Source: Xylanibacter rodentium
GTDB lineage: Bacteria > Bacteroidota > Bacteroidia > Bacteroidales > Bacteroidaceae
Assembly: GCF_013166575.1 (NCBI RefSeq)
Contig: NZ_JABKKE010000005.1
Coordinates: forward strand, 109,981-173,980
Direction of reading: 5' to 3'
Length of the DNA: 64,000 nucleotides
Position 1 is the first letter of the stretch. The number at the start of each line of letters is the position of its first letter. Shown in pieces: positions 9,187 to 16,811 of this stretch. The translations under genes were made by a program, and so were the position numbers. Below the pieces are notes generated by a model. The model was not told the origin of the DNA, made no database searches, and saw only the letters and a program-made list of their open reading frames with translations.

Positions 9187-9582
9187 AGTAAGTCAGCCAA
9201 CAAATCAAACTGCATTATCGTCCGGGCATATGAAGGATGCACCATGGATGAACGCGCCCCGCCGGGGCAACGAGCACATAGCCCAGGGCTGAGCGCAACG
9301 GTGCAGCGGGAATCAAACATTGACAATCCACACGCCCTACAAGAGCAAAAGCATTAAAACATATGCAAAGCATAAATAGTAAGTACTTGATAAATAACGC
9401 TTTTGCCCTTCCAGGGCGGATGTGTGCAATCGTGTTGTTCCCGGGGTGCCGCTGCACTCTGCCCCGGGCTATGCGCTCGTTGCCCCGGCGGGGCGCGTTC
9501 ATTCAGGGCGCGTTCATCCTATGCGTGGCACATCCATCCTATGCCCGAACGATAATACAGTTTAATTCTGATGACTGGCTTA
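9187..9582. repeat. Long palindromic repeat element, copy A
   Basis: Two arms mirror each other around a short AT-rich centre near 9370-9400. The left arm has GAACGCGCCCC, GGGGCAACGAGC and CATAGCCC; the right arm has the complements, GGGCTATGCGCTCGTTGCCCC and GGGGCGCGTTCAT. Outer ends also pair: AAACTGCATTATCG at left with its complement near 9551-9563. The element is about 395 bp, non-coding, and would fold into a giant hairpin if transcribed. A second copy lies at 11.4-11.9 kb. Confidence 0.75.
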
Positions 9583-9668
9583 TTGAAAAATAAAGGCGGC
9601 AATATGACATGTTTATGAAAACTATTGGCTATTTTTGCATACGAATGAAAAAGTATCCCTAAATAGAT

Positions 9669-10409
9669 ATGAAAAGAATATTCACACTTACCGCAGCAAT
9701 ACTGCTGATAACAGGTTATACGGCAAAGGCACAAAGCCGACAAACAAAAGATCACGAAGAAAAGACACGGACCGAAGTGACACTTGAGACCACCGAGGGC
9801 AACATACGCATAGCACTGTATAACGAAACACCGCTGCACCGCGACAATTTCCTGAAACTTGCCGACAGCCACTTTTACGACAGTCTGCTCTTCCACCGCG
9901 TGATACGCAATTTCATGATTCAGGCCGGCGACCCTGCAAGCCGTCATGCCCAAGCCGGTCAGGTGCTTGGTGAGGATTCGTGCGGAAACACACTGCCGGC
10001 CGAAATCCGTATACCGGGAATATACCATAAGCGTGGAGCCGTAGCCATGGCACGGGAAAGCGACGACGTCAATCCGGAACGACGCTCAAGCTATAGTCAG
10101 TTTTACATAGTATGGGGCAAACGCTTCTCTACGGCCGACATCGAGCATATGGCCGAACATCTTGACACTGTCAGCGGCGGACGCATAAAAATGACTCCCG
10201 AGATGAAGACCACCTACCGCAAGACAGGCGGCACTCCGCATCTTGACGGCACATACACTGTGTTCGGAGAAGTGACCGAAGGGCTCGACGTGGTTGAGAA
10301 GATACAGCGTGCATATACAGACTATGACGACCGGCCTGTGAACGACATTAGAATACTCAGGACTGTAATCACCGGGCCATACCGCCCTGCCGGCAGCAAT
10401 GCCGACTGA
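9669..10409 (+). CDS. Secreted peptidyl-prolyl cis-trans isomerase, cyclophilin type
   Basis: Cyclophilins speed proline isomerisation during protein folding. The product (246 residues) has a signal peptide (MKRIFTLTAAILLITGYTAKAQ), so it acts in the periplasm. The catalytic core is recognisable by VTLETTEGNIRIALYNETP, FHRVIRNFMIQAGDP with the active-site Arg, and a C-terminal FGEVTEGLDVVEKI. The segment SYSQFYIVWG corresponds to the family's Gln-Phe core motif. An insertion of about 40 residues (KRFSTADIEHMAEHLD and following) is common in the Bacteroidales versions. The gene stands alone between two palindromic repeat copies. Confidence 0.92.
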   Translation: MKRIFTLTAAILLITGYTAKAQSRQTKDHEEKTRTEVTLETTEGNIRIALYNETPLHRDNFLKLADSHFYDSLLFHRVIRNFMIQAGDPASRHAQAGQVLGEDSCGNTLPAEIRIPGIYHKRGAVAMARESDDVNPERRSSYSQFYIVWGKRFSTADIEHMAEHLDTVSGGRIKMTPEMKTTYRKTGGTPHLDGTYTVFGEVTEGLDVVEKIQRAYTDYDDRPVNDIRILRTVITGPYRPAGSNAD

Positions 10410-10590
10410 CAGACGCTGTGAATGTTTTTTTAAAGGGCCGGCTCATCTGTTGCGATATGTTTTCAGAACCGGACATACGGTAATAAATGTCCGGTTAATT
10501 CCGAAAATTTAACTTTTCTTTTTTCGTGAAATAGAAAAGCAGTAAGGCCGTCTCTGCTTCCTTTACACGCGTTTTTTGCCATACAGACTT

Positions 10591-10690
10591 GCCGTAAGGG
10601 CCTCCCGGCACTCCCGCGAGGGCCGTTTCGCAGTGCAACGAGGCCGGTTTCGCAATGCAATAAGGGCCTTATTGCATTGCGAAACCGGCC
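10591..10690. repeat. GGCC-type dispersed palindromes, locus 1
   Basis: The core at 10642-10690 is a perfect inverted repeat with 23-nt arms and a 3-nt centre (left arm starts GGCCGGTTTCGCAATGC). The flanking 20-mer GCCGTAAGGGCCTCCCGGCA (10591-10610) recurs exactly at 58455-58474, and related palindromes occur at 32057-32138. This is a dispersed intergenic repeat family. The whole 10410-10930 spacer shows no convincing gene. Confidence 0.75.
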
Positions 10691-10929
10691 CTCTCTGCTT
10701 TCTTGACAATTCTCCATCAGCGTAACAAGCTGACTATCAGCACTTCCCATTTGAAGCAAAAATCGCGATTTTCGAGGTATCGGTTGAGAAACGTTCGGCC
10801 GATGCCTCTTAACACATGTTAAAGTAATGATTCTTGTAAATGTCACACATTTACCGAGCATACAAAAAAAAGATGCAGCTATCGTGTCGCTCTTGACCCG
10901 AAGCCGCACCGGAATGCTATTAATAACTA

Positions 10930-11269
10930 AAAACCTTCATTTTATGCATGTCTTGTCCAACAATCATGGTAGCGGGCACCTCTCTTTTCATTCGCCCGTC
11001 TACCTTCTCTCTCTTTTTTTCATGTTACCTGACAATCCTTACCTCTACCAATACCCAGACTTTCCGTTATCCTTAATCGCTCACAATCTCTTACCTCGCT
11101 ACAATTTCTATCTTCCTGACCACAATCTTTTACCACTTAATCATATAACCAAATACTATTTATATCAAACTACTGACTTACATTTCTACTGACTTTCATC
11201 CAAAATCATCTTTATAATCTGTTCCGATTCTCACGGCTCGATCATTATCCTTTTGACGATGCAAAGATA
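10930..11269 (-). ncRNA. Candidate purine-rich reverse-strand transcript
   Basis: A strong -7 box (TATCTTTGC, box 11262-11269) points left. The region from there to about 10930 is strikingly purine-rich on the reverse strand (pyrimidine-rich as written) with repeated AAGTCAGTAG-like units and no open frame above 25 codons. The last small frame encodes a 23-residue peptide starting MKREVPATM. This could be a small RNA or the leader of a decayed gene; I do not recognise a known RNA family. Confidence 0.3.
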
Positions 11270-11352
11270 ATGCGAATATTAAAATCAGGCAATAAGAAAA
11301 CTTGGAATTTGCACTAAAATATAGTTACTATTTGACATAAATCAATAACACA

Positions 11353-11385
11353 GTGTGCGCACACAATGTATTTGTGTGCGCACAC
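11353..11385. promoter_or_regulatory. Twin 12-bp palindrome with 21-bp period
   Basis: GTGTGCGCACAC occurs at 11353-11364 and again at 11374-11385, both perfect palindromes, 21 bp apart (two helical turns). The pair lies about 85-115 bp upstream of the reverse-strand -7 box at 11269. It looks like a cooperative operator for a dimeric regulator. Confidence 0.5.
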
Positions 11386-11407
11386 ATCTATAGACAGACG
11401 TTTAATA

Positions 11408-11886
11408 TAAGTTAGTCAACAAAATTAAACTATATTATAGTACAGATAAGATGGATACGCCATGAATGAACGCGCCCCAACGGGTAGGGTGTCCAAAACT
11501 TGTCGTTCATTTCTGAAATCATAGTCAAATAAATATTAAGTCAGTCACAGCATTAAACTAGAACGCGCCCCAACGGGGCAACGAGCACATAGCCCGGGGC
11601 AGAGCGAAGCGGCACCCCGGAATTCAAACATTGCCAATCCCCGCGCCCTGCAAGGGCAAAAGCATAAAAACATATCGGATATGAAAATGTAATTGTCTGA
11701 TAATTAATGCTTTTGCCCTTTCAGGGCGAATGGATGCAATCGTGTTGTCCCCGGGGTGCCGCTTCGCTCTGCCCCGGGCTATGTGCTTATTGCCCCGTTG
11801 GGGCGCGTTCATTCAAGGCACATCCGTACAATGTCCGGAGATAATATAGATTTATTTTGTTGACAACTTTATTTTGTTGACAACTT
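11408..11886. repeat. Long palindromic repeat element, copy B with a duplicated left end
   Basis: This has the same arms as copy A: GAACGCGCCCCAACGGGGC at left (11562-11580) and its complement at right, with GCCCGGGG and CTTTTGCCCT blocks between. A second left terminus (11408-11495) precedes it, separated by about 50 bp of unrelated sequence, so one element seems to have inserted into or recombined with another. At the far right, TTTATTTTGTTGACAACTT is nearly repeated in tandem. Confidence 0.7.
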
Positions 11887-11930
11887 ATATATTCCATATT
11901 CTGCCGCAACCTTCGACCGACATATCAATA

Positions 11931-12731
11931 TCAGTCACTTGTCTTTAGCTGCCAGGACACAAGATTTGTCAGTTCGACAAACTGAGCCACAGAGAGCTGT
12001 TCCGGGCGGCATGTCATCAATTCGCGGTCAAAAAATCCCGGAGAAACACTGTCTGCACTGAGCAACTGGCGCAGACTGACGCGCAACATCTTTCGACGCT
12101 GGTTGAACACCGTCTTCACCACACGCCGAAACAACTGCCAGTCACATCCGAGGTCGGTCACGCTGTTGCGCGTCATGCGTATCACGGCACTCTTCACCTT
12201 CGGTGGCGGATTGAACACATTTTCGTCTACGGTGAACAGGTACTCCACGTCGTACCATGCCTGTATCAGCACACTCAATATGCCATAGTTCTTGTTACCG
12301 GGAGCCGATGCCATACGCAATGCCACCTCACGCTGTATCATGCCCGTGCAGCATGGTATCAAGTCTTTGTTGTCGAGCATCTTGAAAAATATCTGCGACG
12401 ATATATCGTACGGATAGTTACCCGTGAGTACAAACTGCCCGCCGCCGAACAGTCCTTCAAGGTCCATATGCAGGAAATCCTCACCTATTATATTATTCGC
12501 CAGCTTCGGAAAATGCTCATGAAGATAGGCTACCGACTCGCGGTCTATCTCCACTACCCTCACCTCGCGCGGTTTCTCCACAAGATACTGCGTGAGCACT
12601 CCCATACCCGGCCCCACTTCGAGCACCGGCAGCGACGGACAGACATCCACCGTGTCGGCTATGCTCTTGGCTATGCTCAGATCGGTCAGAAAATGCTGGC
12701 CGAGATTCTTCTTTGGTCTTACTTGCTTCAT
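11931..12731 (-). CDS. ksgA: 16S rRNA dimethyladenosine transferase
   Basis: KsgA dimethylates two adjacent adenines near the 3' end of 16S rRNA during small-subunit maturation. The product shows PKKNLGQHFL at the N-terminus, the SAM-binding EVGPGMGVLTQYL, and NYPYDIS, the Bacteroidota form of the catalytic NLPY motif. The chosen start, ATG at 12731 (MKQVRPKKN), gives 266 residues. A longer frame reaches 12773, but the promoter -7 box at 12741-12748 lies inside that extension, which rules it out. The mRNA would be nearly leaderless. Confidence 0.95.
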   Translation of the reverse strand: MKQVRPKKNLGQHFLTDLSIAKSIADTVDVCPSLPVLEVGPGMGVLTQYLVEKPREVRVVEIDRESVAYLHEHFPKLANNIIGEDFLHMDLEGLFGGGQFVLTGNYPYDISSQIFFKMLDNKDLIPCCTGMIQREVALRMASAPGNKNYGILSVLIQAWYDVEYLFTVDENVFNPPPKVKSAVIRMTRNSVTDLGCDWQLFRRVVKTVFNQRRKMLRVSLRQLLSADSVSPGFFDRELMTCRPEQLSVAQFVELTNLVSWQLKTSD

Positions 12732-12740
12732 AATCATCGG

Positions 12741-12823
12741 CAAAGATAAATATAAAATCCAAGATTCATACACCGGCAGGATAAAGATTTGAGTTTTTCT
12801 TTAGAGGAAAGTTACAAAAAAAT
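12741..12823 (-). promoter_or_regulatory. ksgA promoter with upstream element shared with the HTCS gene
   Basis: TATCTTTGC (box 12741-12748, reverse strand) is the -7 box. Upstream, 12771-12820 is about 80 percent identical by eye over 50 bp to 63064-63113, which sits at nearly the same distance from the -7 box of the hybrid two-component gene. The conserved core includes GGCAGGATAAAGA and TTTTTCTTTAGAGGAAAG. Confidence 0.6.
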
Positions 12824-12926
12824 AAAAAATTGCATTGCTGCCCGACAAAGAAAATGATTATAGCACGGCTGAAAGACATGCGATTATTTTGTGTTACGCC
12901 CAAAATGATGTATTTTTGCAGATGAT

Positions 12927-13934
12927 ATGGAATTTAGAAAGATAGCGAATATCATCGTTAAGATAATGATGCCGCTGACACTCGGCGGAGCCATTCTCTA
13001 TTGGATGTACCGCGGTTTCGACTTCAATTCCGTCGGCCGGTTCATGCTCAATGATATGAACTGGACATGGATGTTGCTGTCGTTCCCGTTCGGTATATTG
13101 GCACAGATGTTACGCGGGTGGCGCTGGCGACAGACACTCGAACCTGTCGGAGAACATCCGCGCCTGAACACATGCATCAACTCGGTGTTTCTTTCATATG
13201 CGGCCAGCCTCATCATTCCGCGCGTAGGCGAATTCACACGGTGCGGCATACTCAAGCGTTACGACGGAGTATCGTTTGCCAAAGCATTGGGCACTGTGGT
13301 CACCGAGCGAGCCATCGACTCCATCGTCGTGGCTATGGTAACAGGACTCACGCTGTTGATGCAGTTTCACGTGTTCGACACGTTCTTCGAAAGGACAGGG
13401 ACAAGCCTCGAAACCATAATGCGCGGTTTTTCTGCCACAGGTTATGCCGTGACGGCCATATGCGGTGCGGCCGCGCTCGGACTGCTGCACATACTGTTGA
13501 AAAAGCTCTCCATATATAATAAGGTGAAAGCGACGCTCAGCGGAATCTTCCAAGGAGTGACGTCGCTGCACAAGGTCAGAAACGTGCCGTTGTTCATCAT
13601 TTTCACCATCGGTATCTGGGTCAGCTATTTTCTGCATTATTATCTCACGTTCTTCTGTTTCGGATTTACGGCAGACCTTGGTATAGCCTGCGCACTGGTA
13701 ACATTTGTCGTTGGCAGCATAGCCGTACTCGTGCCCACCCCAAACGGTGCCGGTCCGTGGCATTTTGCTGTGAAGACCATGCTGATACTCTATGGCGTGG
13801 CCGAATCCGATGCCCTGTATTTCGTGCTCATCGTGCATACGGTGCAGACAATATTGGTGATACTGCTTGGCGTATGGGCATGGGGCATACTGTCCTTTAC
13901 AAAACGCATTAATACAATAAACCTAAAAAAATAA
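12927..13934 (+). CDS. LPG synthase TM-type (UPF0104) inner-membrane protein
   Basis: The 335-residue protein has about eight hydrophobic segments and the pattern of the lysylphosphatidylglycerol synthase transmembrane family (PF03706): RGWRWRQTL near residue 65, then a conserved RVGEFTRCGILKRYDGVS loop and TERAIDS. Stand-alone members are thought to move or sense lipid-linked compounds; their substrate is unknown. There is no aminoacyl-transferase domain, so it is not a full MprF. TATTTTTGC (box 12911-12918) lies just before the ATG, giving an almost leaderless mRNA. pepD follows after 6 nt, so the two probably form an operon. Confidence 0.85.
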   Translation: MEFRKIANIIVKIMMPLTLGGAILYWMYRGFDFNSVGRFMLNDMNWTWMLLSFPFGILAQMLRGWRWRQTLEPVGEHPRLNTCINSVFLSYAASLIIPRVGEFTRCGILKRYDGVSFAKALGTVVTERAIDSIVVAMVTGLTLLMQFHVFDTFFERTGTSLETIMRGFSATGYAVTAICGAAALGLLHILLKKLSIYNKVKATLSGIFQGVTSLHKVRNVPLFIIFTIGIWVSYFLHYYLTFFCFGFTADLGIACALVTFVVGSIAVLVPTPNGAGPWHFAVKTMLILYGVAESDALYFVLIVHTVQTILVILLGVWAWGILSFTKRINTINLKK

Positions 13935-13940
13935 CCGATT

Positions 13941-15401
13941 ATGACAACAGAAATCAAGAATCTCAACCCTGAGTGCATCTGGCGCAACTTCCACGCACTT
14001 ACACAGATTCCACGTCCTTCCGGACATTTGGATAAAGTACAGCAGTTCCTGCTCGATTTCGCAAAAGAGGCCGGTGTCGAGGCATTCAAGGATCCGGCCG
14101 ACAACATCGTGATGCGCAAGCCCGCCACACCGGGCATGGAAAACCGCAAAGGCATCATCATGCAGGCACACATGGACATGGTTCCGCAGAAATCGCCCGA
14201 GATCGAACACGACTTCGTGAACGATCCGATACAGACATACATCGAAGACGGATGGGTCAAGGCCAAAGGCACCACTTTAGGCGCTGACAATGGCTTGGGC
14301 GTAGCCGCCATCATGGCTGTAATGGAAGACAAGACACTGAAACACGGTCCTGTGGAAGCACTCATCACGGCCGACGAGGAGACAGGCCTGTACGGTGCCA
14401 ACAATCTGCCGGAGGGTGAACTTCATGGCGACATACTGCTCAATCTCGACTCAGAGACATGGGGCAAATTTGTGATAGGAAGTGCCGGAGGCATTGACGT
14501 AAATGCCACACTCGATTACAAAGAGGCCGACACAGACTCCGAAGATGCAGCCGTGCGCGTAACATTGCAGGGACTCAAAGGCGGTCACTCCGGACTGGAG
14601 ATACACGAAGGACGCGGCAATGCGAACAAACTGATGGTGCGATTCGTGCGTGAGGCCATCGAAGAGTGCGAGGCCCGTCTGGCATCATGGCACGGAGGCA
14701 ACATGCGCAACGCCATCCCATTCAAAGCGGAAGTGGTGCTCACGCTTCCGAAGGAGAATGTAGAAGTGCTGAAAGAACTGGTAAGCGAGTGGGAAAAGGA
14801 TTTCGTCGATGAATATAAAGGCATAGAGAACGGTTTGACTTTCCGTGCTGAAGACGTGGAGACACCCAAGACAGAGGTGCCTGTCGAGATACAGGACAAC
14901 CTTGTCAACGCAATCTATGCCTGCCACGACGGTGTGATACGCATGATAACATCATATCCTGACGTGGTGGAGACATCGAGCAACCTCGCCATCATAGATA
15001 TCGAGGGAGGAAAAGCAGCCATCAAGCTCCTGCCACGCAGTTCACGCGAGGACATGAAAGAATATGTCACGACAATGATTGAAAGCTGTTTCAGCATGGC
15101 CGGCATGAAGGTCGAGACATCAGGAAGCTATTGCGGATGGGATCCCAACCCGCAAAGTGAGATACTGCATCTGCTGCTGCGCATATACAAGGAGCTCAAC
15201 GGTGAAGACGGAATCATACAGGTGGACCACGCCGGGCTGGAGTGCTCCATCATCCTCGGCAAATATCCTCACCTCGACGTTGTGTCGCTCGGTCCGACAA
15301 TGCGCTCTCCGCATACTACAAATGAGCGTGCCCTGATCGAGACAGTCGAGCCGTTCTGGGCTTTGCTTAAGAAGACACTTGAAGAAGTGCCGGTGAAATA
15401 A
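13941..15401 (+). CDS. pepD: Aminoacyl-histidine dipeptidase (M20 family)
   Basis: PepD is a cytosolic zinc peptidase that cleaves Xaa-His dipeptides such as carnosine. At 486 residues it has the usual length. Metal-ligand and catalytic motifs are present: AHMDMV (zinc His and catalytic Asp), TTLGADNGLG (bridging Asp), ADEETG (catalytic Glu pair) and a C-terminal SPHTTNER. The central lid or dimerisation domain contains KGGHSGLEIHEGRGNA. It is only 6 nt downstream of the UPF0104 gene and followed by a strong terminator. Confidence 0.95.
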   Translation: MTTEIKNLNPECIWRNFHALTQIPRPSGHLDKVQQFLLDFAKEAGVEAFKDPADNIVMRKPATPGMENRKGIIMQAHMDMVPQKSPEIEHDFVNDPIQTYIEDGWVKAKGTTLGADNGLGVAAIMAVMEDKTLKHGPVEALITADEETGLYGANNLPEGELHGDILLNLDSETWGKFVIGSAGGIDVNATLDYKEADTDSEDAAVRVTLQGLKGGHSGLEIHEGRGNANKLMVRFVREAIEECEARLASWHGGNMRNAIPFKAEVVLTLPKENVEVLKELVSEWEKDFVDEYKGIENGLTFRAEDVETPKTEVPVEIQDNLVNAIYACHDGVIRMITSYPDVVETSSNLAIIDIEGGKAAIKLLPRSSREDMKEYVTTMIESCFSMAGMKVETSGSYCGWDPNPQSEILHLLLRIYKELNGEDGIIQVDHAGLECSIILGKYPHLDVVSLGPTMRSPHTTNERALIETVEPFWALLKKTLEEVPVK

Positions 15402-15440
15402 GAATCACCGCAGCAATCCTTCGGAAAACCTGAAACAGGA

Positions 15441-15491
15441 AAACAAGCACATTGCAATGTCCGTCAGACACACGCAATGTGCTTGTTTTTT
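15441..15491 (+). terminator. Intrinsic terminator after pepD
   Basis: A perfect 15-bp stem (AAACAAGCACATTGC with its complement) is closed by an 18-nt loop and followed by TTTTTT. Confidence 0.9.
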
Positions 15492-15546
15492 CATATACCA
15501 TAACATAATACTTTATATGTTTTATCCATGTTTCAAACTTTTTTCT

Positions 15547-15695
15547 TACCTTTGCAACGCAAAATATAATTTCAAAACAGAATTATGGACGATTATCACG
15601 CGGAGAACTTAACATTGTAGGTGCCGTGGATAGCCCGCAAGGTTAATCCACCGTACCTGTTGTTTGCCCACAGAAAAAACGGAGGATTAGCCATT
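15547..15695 (+). promoter_or_regulatory. corA promoter and structured 5' leader
   Basis: The -7 box TACCTTTGC (15547-15555) predicts a start near 15561 and a leader of about 135 nt. It holds a clear hairpin: GGTGCCGTGGAT (15620-15631) pairs with ATCCACCGTACC (15646-15657) with one mismatch and one G-U pair, and the loop GCCCGCAAGGTT looks ordered. GGAGG at 15681-15685 sits at proper distance from the corA ATG. It could be a metal-responsive leader; this is untested. Confidence 0.5.
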
Positions 15696-16622
15696 ATGAA
15701 AACTTATTGGAATACTATCGGAGGGCTCAGCACACTCGAGGAGTGGCAGCCCAATTGCTGGATACAGGTGACATGTCCGACGGAGGAAGATCAGGACGAA
15801 CTGGAAAAGCGGTTCAAAATACCCGACTACTTCTTCTCCGATATCAGCGATACCGACGAGCGTGCCCGTTACGAATATGACGACGGATGGATGCTCATCA
15901 TCCTGCGTATACCCTACGTCAAGGAAATACGCTCACGAACCCCTTACACCACCGTTCCGCTTGGCATAATCCACAAGCGCGACGTTACTATCACTGTATG
16001 TTACTACGAAACAAACATGATGATAGACTTTGTGAGTTTCCAACAGAAGCGAGGCGAAGGATTTACAGACCATGTGGACATGATATTCCGTCTGTTCCTC
16101 TCATCGGCCGTATGGTATCTGAAGCGTCTGAAACAGATAAGCAGTCTCATCGAAAAGGCCAAGCGCAACCTTGACCGCGAAGTGAACAACGAATCACTCA
16201 TCGGTCTGAGCCGTCTGCAGGACTCGCTGACATATTTCATCACCTCAATTCGAGGAAACGAGACACTGCTGTCAAAGTTGAAATTCAAACTACAGATAGA
16301 CGAACTCGACGCCGACCTTATCGAAGATGTAAACATCGAGATAACACAGGCACGGGAAACGACCAATATCTACTCGAACATTCTCGAATCAACCATGGAT
16401 ACCTACCAAAGCATTATCAACAACAACATGAACACCGTGATGCGTACGCTTACCTCCGTGTCCATACTTATGATGTTCCCCACACTCATAGCAAGTCTTT
16501 TCGGCATGAACCTCGTCAACGGAATGGAAAACAGCCGTTACGGCTTTGCCATAGCAATGGTCCTTTCTGTAGGCATTTCAGGCATATTCTGGTGGATTTT
16601 CCGTCACAAAAGGCTCATTTAA
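15696..16622 (+). CDS. corA: CorA-like magnesium/divalent metal transporter
   Basis: CorA forms a pentameric inner-membrane channel for Mg2+ (and Co2+ or Ni2+). From the ATG at 15696 (MKTYWNTIGG) the product has 308 residues. It has a large cytoplasmic helical funnel (VNNESLIGLSRLQDSL, ETLLSKLKF) and two C-terminal membrane helices, with the signature GMN in SLFGMNLVNGMEN after the first. The frame could extend to 15621, but GGAGG just before 15696 and the hairpin inside the extension favour the shorter form. It is the only gene of its transcription unit. Confidence 0.92.
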   Translation: MKTYWNTIGGLSTLEEWQPNCWIQVTCPTEEDQDELEKRFKIPDYFFSDISDTDERARYEYDDGWMLIILRIPYVKEIRSRTPYTTVPLGIIHKRDVTITVCYYETNMMIDFVSFQQKRGEGFTDHVDMIFRLFLSSAVWYLKRLKQISSLIEKAKRNLDREVNNESLIGLSRLQDSLTYFITSIRGNETLLSKLKFKLQIDELDADLIEDVNIEITQARETTNIYSNILESTMDTYQSIINNNMNTVMRTLTSVSILMMFPTLIASLFGMNLVNGMENSRYGFAIAMVLSVGISGIFWWIFRHKRLI

Positions 16623-16675
16623 GAATAAATTTGAAAAAAAGCGACTGAAAATTAGGCGTTTACAATATTTTTAAG

Positions 16676-16683
16676 TAAGTTTG
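16676..16683 (+). promoter_or_regulatory. Promoter of the DUF349 gene
   Basis: TAAGTTTGC fits the -7 consensus and would give a leader of about 120 nt before the ATG at 16812. No strong structure was noticed in the leader. Confidence 0.55.
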
Positions 16684-16811
16684 CGCTTGATTTTACATGA
16701 AAAATCCTCGCGGACAGAATTGTGTACAAACATAGACACCATACGTGCATGATACGGAAACGACGGATAAAGAGATATTGAAAAAACCGAATCATTAACT
16801 AAAAAGTTTAA

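Noticed and set aside
10591..10690. CRISPR-like array
   Set aside because: The repeats are palindromic and touching, without unique spacers of constant length or cas genes.
10463..10909. 148-codon reverse frame across the GGCC palindromes
   Set aside because: It runs through perfect hairpins shared with other intergenic sites, has no ribosome site, and its sequence is explained by the repeat.
9187..11886. Composite transposon bounded by palindromic copies A and B
   Set aside because: The copies carry no transposase, there is no target duplication, and the cyclophilin between them is an ordinary host gene.
13363..13378. parS-like word GTTTCACGTG
   Set aside because: Only the left half of the TGTTTCACGTGAAACA consensus is present and it sits in a coding region.
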